Positions 10,056 to 20,151 of a stretch of 64,000 bases of DNA are shown in pieces. The stretch lies in contig NC_013441.1 of NCBI RefSeq assembly GCF_000024785.1, forward strand, positions 496,001-560,000, written 5' to 3'. Source of the stretch: Gordonia bronchialis DSM 43247 (GTDB lineage Bacteria > Actinomycetota > Actinomycetes > Mycobacteriales > Mycobacteriaceae). The notes under the pieces are model-generated. The model ran no database searches. It saw only the letters and a list, made by a program, of their open reading frames with translations, and was not told the origin of the DNA. Made by a program: the position numbers and the translations under genes. Each line of letters begins with the position of its first letter. The first letter of the stretch is position 1.

Positions 10056-10466
10056 ATGGACATGAGACTTCTGCGGAATCGGATCGGTTACACCGTGGTG
10101 GGTGCGGGTCTGGCGTCGGCCATTGCCGTCGGCGGCGCGGCCAACGCGGCACCAACGCATCCGGCACGCCCGGCACTGGTGCCGGGTACGCACTGCACCG
10201 TCGCCCAGGTGGACCGGGCACTCGCGCATGAGGATCCGGCGCTGTGGCACAGGATCGAATCCAACCCCAAGCTCAAGCGGCGCTTCGAGCACATGCTGAC
10301 GCTGACCCCGCAGCAGCGCAAGGCGATGCACCAGAAGTGGGCGCAGCATCATCCGGTGCGCTCGGAGATGATGAAGTTCCTTCGGCACCAACATATCTCG
10401 CGCTCTGAGATGGCCAGGGACCGGGCCGCGGTGATGCGGGCAAAGCAGACCTGCGGTCAGTTCTGA
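10056..10466 (+). CDS. Hemophore-like secreted protein (first of a pair)
   Basis: This 136-residue protein has a signal peptide (residues 1-31, ending ANA) and a helical mature domain with two Cys residues, one near each end (GTHCTVAQVDRAL and KQTCGQF). The repeated PALWHRIESNPKLKRRFEHM and LTPQQRKAMHQKW segments match the actinobacterial hemophore-related family that includes M. tuberculosis Rv0203, a heme-binding secreted protein. The ATG at 10056 follows a GAAAGG-type ribosome-binding site. The mature part is unusually rich in His (about a dozen), which could serve heme or metal binding. Confidence 0.75.
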   Translation: MDMRLLRNRIGYTVVGAGLASAIAVGGAANAAPTHPARPALVPGTHCTVAQVDRALAHEDPALWHRIESNPKLKRRFEHMLTLTPQQRKAMHQKWAQHHPVRSEMMKFLRHQHISRSEMARDRAAVMRAKQTCGQF

Positions 10467-10476
10467 GGTGATTGAC

Positions 10477-10803
10477 GTGACCACCTCATTCGTTCGTCGG
10501 AGCGTCCTCGTGCTGGCCGGTGCGGCGGCATTGTCGATCGGTGTGGCCGGGCCGGCCGCCTTTGCCGACACCCCCGAAACCGCCACCGTCCCGGGCACCG
10601 GCTGCGACCTGATGGACGCCGAACACGCCTTCCATGAAGAGAATCCGGATGTGTGGACCCGGATCTCGAACAATCCGGCCACCCTCGCCCGCTTCGAGGG
10701 CTTCGCGACCTCGACGCCGGACCAACGCTCGGCCATGCAGTCGCAGTGGGGCTCGGACGCGGGCGCGGTGACCCGGGCCGTCGACACGTGCGCGCAGTGG
10801 TGA
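10477..10803 (+). CDS. Hemophore-like secreted protein (second of a pair)
   Basis: This product of about 108 residues has a signal peptide ending FADT and the same pattern as the upstream gene: a first Cys in GTGCDLMDAEHAF, NPDVWTRISNNPATLARFEGF, TPDQRSAMQSQWG, and a C-terminal Cys in DTCAQW. The GTG at 10477 is chosen because the TGAGGTGA stretch 8 bases upstream is a good ribosome-binding site; a GTG at 10468 is the alternative. It is co-transcribed with the first paralogue (10-bp gap). It lacks the His-rich tail of its neighbour, so the two may differ in ligand or form a pair. Confidence 0.72.
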   Translation: MTTSFVRRSVLVLAGAAALSIGVAGPAAFADTPETATVPGTGCDLMDAEHAFHEENPDVWTRISNNPATLARFEGFATSTPDQRSAMQSQWGSDAGAVTRAVDTCAQW

Positions 10804-10818
10804 GCGCGGGTCATCGGG

Positions 10819-10860
10819 CGTGAGTCACCCGGCTTGAGTTACCCGGTTTGAGTCACCCGG
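10819..10860. repeat. Three tandem copies of a 14-bp repeat
   Basis: The units cgtgagtcacccgg, cttgagttacccgg and tttgagtcacccgg follow each other without gaps. The third unit overlaps the last codons and stop of the convergent nitroreductase gene. The units contain GAGTCAC/GAGTTAC but no strong hairpin. Confidence 0.7.
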
Positions 10861-11440
10861 GGTAGGGCTCGCCCCACCGTCCGGCGAAGGCCACCTCGGT
10901 GAGCGGTAGCCGCGTCCGCTCCCGGGTGTCACGTTCGCGGATGTCGTCGGGCAGGCTCGCTTCTTCGGCGAGACGGCCGACGGCCAGCAACACCAGCGGT
11001 CGCTTGTCGTCGGGGATGCCGAAGGCCTCGACCGCCGCGGCGGCGTCGAAGCCGGCCATGGGGTGCCCGTGCAGGCCGAGTGCGCGGGCCTGCACCAGCA
11101 TCTGCCCGACCGCGAGGCCGAGATCGACGGCGCCGTAGGTGTGCGCTTTGGCGTCGGCGGGGTCGTTGGTGGTGCTCACCAGGATGAGCGCCGACGAGCG
11201 CGGCGCCCAGCCCGCGTTGCCGCGGGTGAGGACGGTGGTCAGGCGCGCGAAGGTGTCGTCGCCGCGCAGTCCGACGATGAACCGGACCGGCTGGATGCGA
11301 CCCCAGGTGGGTGCCCATCGTCCGGCGTCGAGGATCTCGGTGATCTCCGACGACGAGATGGTGGCGGTGTCGTCGTACCCGCGCGGACTCCAGCGGCTCT
11401 CGATGAATTCGTGCACACCTGCCACCGTAGCCACGGTCAA
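10853..11440 (-). CDS. Nitroreductase-family protein
   Basis: The product is 195 residues with the FMN-dependent nitroreductase fold: the N-terminal ESRWSPRGYDDTATISSSE region with the FMN-phosphate-binding SxRxY-like motif, the AGRWAPTWGRIQPVRFIVG helix, and ALGLHGHPMAGFDAAAAVEA with IPDDKRPLVLLAVGRLAE at the C-terminus. Members reduce nitroaromatics, quinones or other electrophiles with NAD(P)H. It sits 34 bp downstream of the MFS gene on the same strand (MFS stop at 11474, nitroreductase start at 11440), so the two may be one unit. Confidence 0.85.
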   Translation of the reverse strand: MTVATVAGVHEFIESRWSPRGYDDTATISSSEITEILDAGRWAPTWGRIQPVRFIVGLRGDDTFARLTTVLTRGNAGWAPRSSALILVSTTNDPADAKAHTYGAVDLGLAVGQMLVQARALGLHGHPMAGFDAAAAVEAFGIPDDKRPLVLLAVGRLAEEASLPDDIRERDTRERTRLPLTEVAFAGRWGEPYPG

Positions 11441-11473
11441 CGATGTCGGGCGCGCGATGAACGCCCGGTCGGG

Positions 11474-12985
11474 TCAGCGGGCAGGCTTGCGTTCCGGCCG
11501 CAGCACGATCATCAGCACCACACCGAGGATGGTCAGCGCGATGACGGCCGCCAGCGAGGCCGCATGCATCCCGTCGACGTAGGCCTGCCGCGCGGCGTCG
11601 GCCAAAGCCGTTCCGCCGTCGCCCATCTCGAGTGCCCGATGCAACGTCTCGCCGAGCGTCTCGCCGAAGTCCCAACCGCCGCTGCCGGCCCGGAAAACCA
11701 GGGTGGCCAGCGACCCGAGTAGCGCCAGGCCGAGTGCGGTTCCGAGTTCGAAGCTGGTTTCCGAGATGCCCGATGCGGCACCGGAGCGCTCCACCGGGAC
11801 CGAGCCGACCACGACGTCGGACACCAGGCTGAACTGGATGCCGTAGCCGATACCGGCGATCGAGGTGAACACCAGATAGATCCAGATCGGGCTCGACGTG
11901 CTCAGCCACAGCAGGCCCAGGTTGCCGATCGCGGCAAAGGCGACCGATCCGACGAAGGCGGCGCGGCTGCCGATGGCCGTGGCGATCCGGGTGGCACCGA
12001 TCGAGAAGACCGCGACGGCCACCGCCATCGGTAATCCGGCGAGCGCGGCGGCCAGTACGTCGTGGCCGAGGACCGACTGCAGGTACACGCCGGTCAGATA
12101 CGACATCCCGCCGAGCGCCATCATGCCGACCAGCGCCACCGAGACGATCGCGCTGAACCGCGGATTGGCGAACAACCCCACGTCGAGCAGCGGGGCGCGG
12201 ACCGTGCGCTGATGGATCACGAAGACGGCCAGCATCAGCAATCCGAACACCCCGATGAGGATGGCCTTGGGGCTGACGCCATCGGCGGCGAGGCTCTTGA
12301 CGGCGTAGATCGCGGGCAGGATGCCCAGCATCGACAGGCCGACGCCGGCGAAGTCGAACGGGTCGGAGGTGCGCGCGCGATACTCCGGGATGAGTCGCGG
12401 GCCGAGCACGAACAGCACGGCGAGCACCGGAACGTTGATCAGGAAGACCACACCCCACCAGAAGTGGTGCAGCAGAAAGCCTCCCACCACCGGTCCGATG
12501 GCACTGCCGCCGGCGAACGCGGCGGTCCACACGCCGATGGCGCGGCCGCGGTCGCGGACGTCCGGGATCATGTTGGCGATCAGCGACAGGCTCGACGGCA
12601 TCAGCGTGGCACCGCCGACACCCATCAGCGCTCGGGCGGCGATGAGCACGGCCGCGTTGGGAGCGAAGGCCGCGATGACCGAGGCGACGCCGAACAGGGC
12701 TGCGCCGGCGAGCAGGATGCGCCGCCGGCCGATGCGGTCACCCACGTTGCCCATCGTGATGAGCAGGCCGGCGATGAGGAAGCCGTAGATGTCGAGAATC
12801 CACAGCTGCTGGGCCACGGTCGGTTCGATGGCGTCGGTGATTGCCGGGATGGCGAGGTAGAGCACCGAGAAGTCCATGGACACCAGCAGGACGGGCAGGG
12901 TCAGGACGGCCAGACCCCACCACATACGTCGGTCGGCGCCCAGGGGTGCCTGGGGCTGATGCAACGGGTTGAGTCGGGTGGCCAT
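11474..12985 (-). CDS. MFS drug transporter, DHA2 (14-TM) type
   Basis: The product is 503 residues with about 14 membrane segments. It shows DHA2-family motifs: TM1 with VSMDFSVLYLAIPAI, motif A after TM2 (GNVGDRIGRRRILLAGA), and ALMGVGGATLMPSSLSLIANM. The ATG at 12985 is preceded by AAGGAG at good spacing. Family members export antiseptics, antibiotics and dyes by proton antiport. It is divergent from a TetR gene with repeated operator-like sequence between them, a standard repressor-pump pair. Confidence 0.9.
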   Translation of the reverse strand: MATRLNPLHQPQAPLGADRRMWWGLAVLTLPVLLVSMDFSVLYLAIPAITDAIEPTVAQQLWILDIYGFLIAGLLITMGNVGDRIGRRRILLAGAALFGVASVIAAFAPNAAVLIAARALMGVGGATLMPSSLSLIANMIPDVRDRGRAIGVWTAAFAGGSAIGPVVGGFLLHHFWWGVVFLINVPVLAVLFVLGPRLIPEYRARTSDPFDFAGVGLSMLGILPAIYAVKSLAADGVSPKAILIGVFGLLMLAVFVIHQRTVRAPLLDVGLFANPRFSAIVSVALVGMMALGGMSYLTGVYLQSVLGHDVLAAALAGLPMAVAVAVFSIGATRIATAIGSRAAFVGSVAFAAIGNLGLLWLSTSSPIWIYLVFTSIAGIGYGIQFSLVSDVVVGSVPVERSGAASGISETSFELGTALGLALLGSLATLVFRAGSGGWDFGETLGETLHRALEMGDGGTALADAARQAYVDGMHAASLAAVIALTILGVVLMIVLRPERKPAR

Positions 12986-13058
12986 GACTGGGGTCTCCTT
13001 GTGGAAGCGGCTGGGAGAAGTGGAATCGGCTGGGAAAACAAAGCTGGCCGCACGCCCT

Positions 13059-13105
13059 GCGTACGCCGTACGCGCAAACGGTACGTGGGTGAGTACGCTG
13101 TACGC
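13059..13105. promoter_or_regulatory. Paired operator between MFS pump and TetR genes
   Basis: GTACGCCGTACGC (13061-13073) and GTACGCTGTACGC (13093-13105) are repeated 32 bp apart, about three helical turns. With the preceding GC the first forms GCGTAC-gcc-GTACGC, a perfect inverted repeat. A related GGTACGT lies between them. The site is 57-75 bp from each start, right for repression of both promoters by the divergent TetR. Confidence 0.65.
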
Positions 13106-13161
13106 AATAGTTTTATTCCGCTGGTGAGGGGTATCACCGGCGGTCGGAAACCAGGAGGGGC

Positions 13162-13845
13162 GTGACCGGATCCGACGGCACCAGACTGACGCTGGAGACC
13201 ATCGTGGACGCGGCGATCGTCGTCGCCGACCGGGACGGCATCGGCGGGTTGTCCATGCGGCGCATCGCCGATCAGCTCGGCGTCGGGGCGATGTCGCTGT
13301 ACCGGCACGTCGAGGACAAGGAATCCCTGCTGCAGGAAATGGCCGAGGAGGTCGGCCGCCGGTTCCCCTATCCCGTCGGTGACGAGTCGACCCGATGGCG
13401 CGAGCGGGTCCGGACCATCGTTGACATCGACTGGGATCTCTATCGCCGGCACCCGTGGGTGGTGCTCGCCTATTCGTCACCGCGGCACAGCTTCGGCGAG
13501 GAATCGCTGCGCTGCCTGGACTGGTTCGCCGCCGGTTTCCTCGATCTCGGTGTCGACATGGTGGAGGCGACCGAGATGGCGCTGACGGTGTGGAGCTACG
13601 TGCACGGGGTCGCGCTGGTCGCGGTCAGCGACGACCTGCTGCGACCGGACCGGCCCAGCGACCGGCCCGACGGTATGGCCCGACTGACCGGTGGCCAACC
13701 CGATTCCGCGTTGCCGCACCTGACCCGCCTGGCCGACTGTCCCGATGCCGCGCGACTACTGGACACCCGTCGTCGGCTCGACGTGGGGATCGACTACTTG
13801 TGCGCCGGGTTCGAGGTGTCGGCGCCTGGTAGCGAGAAAAGCTGA
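13162..13845 (+). CDS. TetR-family regulator of the MFS pump
   Basis: The product is 227 residues. The N-terminal helix-turn-helix (IVDAAIVVADRDGIGGLSM, then RRIADQLGVGAMSLYRHVED) is of the TetR/TetR_C type found in drug-pump repressors. The C-terminal domain, about residues 85-220, is likely to bind the inducing compound. The start is GTG at 13162, after AGGAGGGGC. Divergence from the transporter and the shared operator support repression of both genes. Confidence 0.87.
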   Translation: MTGSDGTRLTLETIVDAAIVVADRDGIGGLSMRRIADQLGVGAMSLYRHVEDKESLLQEMAEEVGRRFPYPVGDESTRWRERVRTIVDIDWDLYRRHPWVVLAYSSPRHSFGEESLRCLDWFAAGFLDLGVDMVEATEMALTVWSYVHGVALVAVSDDLLRPDRPSDRPDGMARLTGGQPDSALPHLTRLADCPDAARLLDTRRRLDVGIDYLCAGFEVSAPGSEKS

Positions 13846-13914
13846 CACAAACCCCACGGGAGAGCGGCGGTACGTCGATATTTTGGATGCCGGCGCTCTC
13901 CCGTGGAGTTTGTG
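13846..13914. terminator. Hairpin between convergent TetR and PIG-V-like genes
   Basis: Arms of 21 bases at 13846-13866 and 13894-13914 pair with a single mismatch (core ACGGGAGAGCG/CGCTCTCCCGT) around a 27-base loop. It lies directly after the TetR stop and before the convergent membrane gene stop. Confidence 0.65.
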
Positions 13915-13959
13915 GCGAGCGCGGCGCCGCGCTCGCCGACGTCGTCGGCCGGTGAACGG

Positions 13960-15129
13960 TCAGATCGCGAACGGGAACACCGTCAGCATGTGCGCCCCGA
14001 ACCAGGCACTGCCGAGGACCACCGGCACCAGGATCGCGATCGCGACCCCGCGGCGCAGGCGGGCCAGACCCATTGCGAGCGGGATCAGCAGCACGAAGGC
14101 GGGCAGCAGCAGACGCGGACGGCTGATGATGAGCCCGGTGGACAGCAGGATGGAGACGACGACGAAGGACCCGTAGACCAGCACCGGCCACGGCAGTCGC
14201 GACCAGCAGGCCACTGCGATCATCGCCACCGAGGCCAGCATCACCCAGGCCGTGCCGGTGGCCGCCACCTCACCGGACCCGACGAGGGTCTGGTTGATGA
14301 AGTTGAACGCGGCCACACCCCAGTCGATGTGGGTACCCCAGCCCTCGTTCTGAATGCGAAACCATCCCGTGGGTGAGCCGGTGTGCGCCCACACCACGCC
14401 GAGGTAACCGAGGTAACCGAGCGGACTGAGCACGATGGCCGCCCAGGCGCGCGGACCGTCACGATGCGCGAGAAACGCGGCCAGCATCACCACGCCGATG
14501 AGCACCACCGACGTGGGCCGCGACAATCCGGCCAGAAGGGTCACGGACCCGGCCAGCAGCCACCGGTGCTCCATCACGCCGACGAGCGCCCACACCACCA
14601 GCGCGCAGAACAAGGCCTCGGTGTAGGCCATGTTCAGCACGATCGACATGGGTGTCGCCGCGAACAACACCACCAGGATCAGCCCGGTGGCGCGGGGCGA
14701 CGCCGGTCCGACCGGCGAGGTGGGGGCCATCTCCCGGGCGCAGACGGCACCGAGTCGGGCGGCGCCGACGGCGGCCACGCAACCGAGGATGAGGTTGACC
14801 CCGATCGCCGCACCGAACGGTGTGACCAGCGGTAGCTTCGCGACCAGGCCGACGAGGAGCGGGTAGCCGGGAAAGAAGGCGTAGGCCGTGTCGCCGGTGT
14901 GCAGGCCGTTGGCGTCGGTGAGGGTCGTGGGCACGCCGCCATAGCCGTATTCGGCGATCGCGAGCATCCACTGGCCGTCCCACAACGACAACCGGCCGCC
15001 CACGCTGTGACCGTTGAGATCGGCGATCCGGGCAAGAGCGATGATCCCGACGGCGCGGACCAGTAGGAACACGACGACGGCCTCGAGCCACCAGAAGCGC
15101 GCGGGGACCGGCCAGCCGCGGTGCGTCAT
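13960..15129 (-). CDS. PIG-V-like GT-C mannosyltransferase, membrane protein
   Basis: This protein of about 389 residues has at least eight hydrophobic segments and a luminal loop near the N-terminus carrying SLWDGQWMLAIAEYGYGG, followed by AYAFFPGYPLLVGL. Acidic residues in that loop and the W-rich layout match actinobacterial relatives of PIG-V, a GT-C enzyme using polyprenyl-phosphate mannose. A role in envelope lipoglycan or protein mannosylation is inferred. The start is taken at ATG 15129; an in-frame GTG at 15198 is an alternative. Confidence 0.72.
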   Translation of the reverse strand: MTHRGWPVPARFWWLEAVVVFLLVRAVGIIALARIADLNGHSVGGRLSLWDGQWMLAIAEYGYGGVPTTLTDANGLHTGDTAYAFFPGYPLLVGLVAKLPLVTPFGAAIGVNLILGCVAAVGAARLGAVCAREMAPTSPVGPASPRATGLILVVLFAATPMSIVLNMAYTEALFCALVVWALVGVMEHRWLLAGSVTLLAGLSRPTSVVLIGVVMLAAFLAHRDGPRAWAAIVLSPLGYLGYLGVVWAHTGSPTGWFRIQNEGWGTHIDWGVAAFNFINQTLVGSGEVAATGTAWVMLASVAMIAVACWSRLPWPVLVYGSFVVVSILLSTGLIISRPRLLLPAFVLLIPLAMGLARLRRGVAIAILVPVVLGSAWFGAHMLTVFPFAI

Positions 15130-15343
15130 CGCCCTACGATGCGCCGACGAGGTGACTCGTGCGTCGTCGGCTTCGCCGACACCGGTTCGGGTGGCCACCT
15201 GAGCGATCGTAAAGCCTGCGTCGGTTGGTGATCCGACGGCCTCGCTCGGGCGGCAATGCTGCCGCGCGCGGGTTCGCCGGTAAGGTTGTCCCGGCAACAA
15301 GACGCGAATCGGCCGGCGACTGCCGGCAGGGAGGTAGCTCGAC

Positions 15344-17637
<2,294 letters not shown>

Positions 17638-17653
17638 CGGCGTCGAGCAACAG

Positions 17654-18673
17654 ATGACAACCCCCGACACCACACCGCTGGCCGATCGCGTCGGCCACTA
17701 CTACCAGGTCGAGGACACCTACGTCGTCGGACGTGAGAAGGTCCGCGAGTACGCACGCGCCGTGCAGGATCACCATCGTGCGCACCGCGACGTCGGCGTC
17801 GCCACCGAACTCGGCTACTCGGGACTCGTTGCGCCGCTGACCTTCACCTCGATCCCGGCGATGGCGGCCAATCGGTTGCTGCTCGAGACCGTCGTGGTGG
17901 GTTACGAGACCTATCTGCAGACCGAGCAGGTCTTCGAGCAACACCGGCCGATCGTCGCCGGCGACGAACTGACCGTCGATGTCGAGCTGACCGCGGTACG
18001 ACGCGTCGCGGGACGCGACATGATCACGATCACCAACACGTTCACCGACACCGCGGGCGAGACCGTGCACACCATGCACACGACCGTTGTCGGCGTCACC
18101 TCCGACGAAGTCGACCCGTCGATGACCGAGGCCGGACGCGCCATCATGGTGCACGACGTCAGTGTGCCCACGGCCGATGCGGTCATCGAGTATCAGAAAC
18201 AGGTTCGGCCCGAGGGTGCTCAGCGCCTGGCGGACCCGACCGCCCGCACGCCCCGGTCGCGCGACTTCGACTCACTGAGCGTCGGAGATCCGTTGCCGAG
18301 CAGCGAGATTCGAGTCACGCGCGGCGATCTGGTCAACTACGCCGGGGTGTCTGGCGACGGCAACCCGATCCACTGGGACGAGCCGATCGCCAAACTCGCG
18401 GGTCTGCCCGACGTGATCGCGCACGGCATGCTCACGATGGGCCTCGGTGCCGGTGTGGTCTCCGAATTCACCGGGGACCCGGGTGCGGTCACCCGCTACT
18501 CCGTGCGATTGTCGTCGCCCGCCGTCGTACCCCATGCCGGCAGCGAGATCGAATTCAGCGGCAAGATCAAATCGCTGGACCCCGAGACCCGCACCGGCGT
18601 CGTGCTGCTGGTGGCCAAATCCGGCGGGCGCAAGATCTTCGGGATGGCGACCCTGGACGTCCGCTTCAGCTGA
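17654..18673 (+). CDS. hadAB: Fused (3R)-hydroxyacyl-ACP dehydratase HadA-HadB
   Basis: The product is 339 residues and carries two hot-dog domains. Residues 10-150 resemble mycobacterial HadA (GREKVREYARAVQD, GLVAPLTF, TYLQTEQVFEQHRPIVAGDEL). Residues 205-339 resemble HadB, with the MaoC-type catalytic region DLVNYAGVSGDGNPIHWDEP and IAHGMLTMGLG. In M. tuberculosis hadA and hadB are separate genes of the FAS-II cycle that elongates meromycolate chains; here one chain carries both. It lies 16 bp after asd, so it may share that transcript. The fusion is visible directly; the substrate is inferred from the family. Confidence 0.88.
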   Translation: MTTPDTTPLADRVGHYYQVEDTYVVGREKVREYARAVQDHHRAHRDVGVATELGYSGLVAPLTFTSIPAMAANRLLLETVVVGYETYLQTEQVFEQHRPIVAGDELTVDVELTAVRRVAGRDMITITNTFTDTAGETVHTMHTTVVGVTSDEVDPSMTEAGRAIMVHDVSVPTADAVIEYQKQVRPEGAQRLADPTARTPRSRDFDSLSVGDPLPSSEIRVTRGDLVNYAGVSGDGNPIHWDEPIAKLAGLPDVIAHGMLTMGLGAGVVSEFTGDPGAVTRYSVRLSSPAVVPHAGSEIEFSGKIKSLDPETRTGVVLLVAKSGGRKIFGMATLDVRFS

Positions 18674-18676
18674 CCT

Positions 18677-18756
18677 CGTCGTCGAAGTCTGTACGTCCGG
18701 GCACTGGCAGGCGGATAGGGCGGCTGACGCCGCGTCAGCGTACAGATTCGACGACG
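18677..18756. terminator. Nested inverted repeat after hadAB
   Basis: Outer arms at 18677-18695 and 18739-18756 pair except for one bulged base (CGTCGTCGAA and TTCGACGACG at the tips). A perfect inner hairpin, gctgacg-ccg-cgtcagc, lies at 18723-18739. It directly follows the hadAB stop, so transcription termination of ask-asd-hadAB is likely. Confidence 0.5.
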
Positions 18757-18825
18757 GGACCCGAAGCCAGTCTGGACATGAGCCCTATCACCTGTCCAAG
18801 TTACTCTGTGGTAGCTTACCCGTTC

Positions 18826-20097
18826 ATGAGACAAACACGGGGGTTCTTCTCACTACGTCTTCGACGACGGTTGACTGCCGCGGCACTGGTGGGCGCGGCG
18901 GTGGGCGCCGGGCTGACGGCCGCGCCGACTGCCGAGGCGGCGACCGACTTCTACACACCACCGGCGCGATTCGCGACCGAGCCCGGTTCGGTGATCCGCA
19001 GTGAGCCGGTCGGGCTGCTCCTGCAGATCCCGGGCGCGCCCAACCAGTGGCCGGGTACGGCCAAACGGATCATGTACACCTCGCGCTACCAGGACGGGAC
19101 GCCCGCGGCGGTCACCGGGACCGTCGTCGAGCCGACCGTGCCGTGGCGGGGTCGCGGTGTACGGCCGACCGTCGTCGTCGGCCCGGGGACCATCGGCCAG
19201 GGCGATCAGTGAGCGCCGTCGAAGATGATGACCCTGCCCATGTCGGTGGACATCAGTAAGCCCAGCGTCGGCGTCAACTACACCGCGCCGGAGATGTATT
19301 ATCTTCTGGCACATGGGGTCCGGGTCTTCGTCACCGACTACATCGGCATGGGCACGCCCGGCATCCACACCTACGTCAACCGGGCCGAGACCGGCCACGC
19401 GATGCTCGACGGCGGGCGTGCCGCACTGCGTTCGGCGGGTGCTCCGGCCGACGCGCCGGTCGGGTTCGCCGGCTACTCGCAGGGCGGGGGAGCGGCCGCG
19501 TCGGCGGCAGAACTGGCGTCGACCTACGCGCCGGACCTCAACGTGCGCGGCACCTACGCGGGTGCACCGCCGGCCGATCTCATCAAGGTGATCCCGGCCA
19601 TCGACGGGACGACGATCGCCGGTGCGATCGGATTCGCGATCAACGGTCTGACCGCGCGGTATCCGCGGGTGGCCGACATCGTGCGCAAGGAGACCAACCC
19701 GGCGGGTAAGGCTGCGCTGCAGAAGATCTCGCAGCAATGCATCGGTGACATCATCCTGAGCTTCGCCTTCGGCCGGACCCAGAACTGGCCGCGCACCGGG
19801 GAGTCGCTGTCGGCGCTGATCGCCCGCTACCCGGACGTGCAGCGGGTGGTCGACGAGCAGCGGATCGGTCGTCTCAAGCCCAACGCTCCGGTGTTCCTCG
19901 AAGGTGGGCTCGCCGACGACGTGATCCCCTACGGTCAGGTCGCGCAGCTCGCCCGGGACTGGCGGGCCCAGGGCGCCGACGTCCGCTTTGTCACCAATCC
20001 GACACCACCCATCCTCACCAAGACGATCGTGAACCACGTCGTGCCGATGCTCGAGACGTTGCTGCCGGGACTGCAGTTCCTGCTTGCCCGGTTCTGA
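18826..20097 (+). pseudogene. Secreted lipase, interrupted by an in-frame TGA
   Basis: The reading frame encodes a secreted LIP-family lipase of about 423 residues: a signal peptide (MRQTRGFFSLRLRRR, hydrophobic core, TAEAAT), the nucleophile motif GYSQGG, a catalytic-Asp region GGLADDVIPY and a late His (NHVVPM). A TGA at 19210-19212 falls inside GPGTIGQGDQ-APSK, exactly where relatives have Cys (TGC). The two halves are in the same frame, so a single base change accounts for the break. Cys in QQCIGD further on would be its usual disulfide partner. Selenocysteine is a formal possibility but no convincing hairpin follows. Confidence 0.8.
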
Positions 20098-20151
20098 TCC
20101 GGTGCGGCGCAATGGGTGTCGAACCAAGCCCGAATGTGCTTGGGTGATCGG

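Noticed and set aside
19225..20097. A separate, shorter lipase gene
   Set aside because: It lacks a signal peptide and the N-terminal strands, and is in frame with the upstream half. A single TGA separates them.
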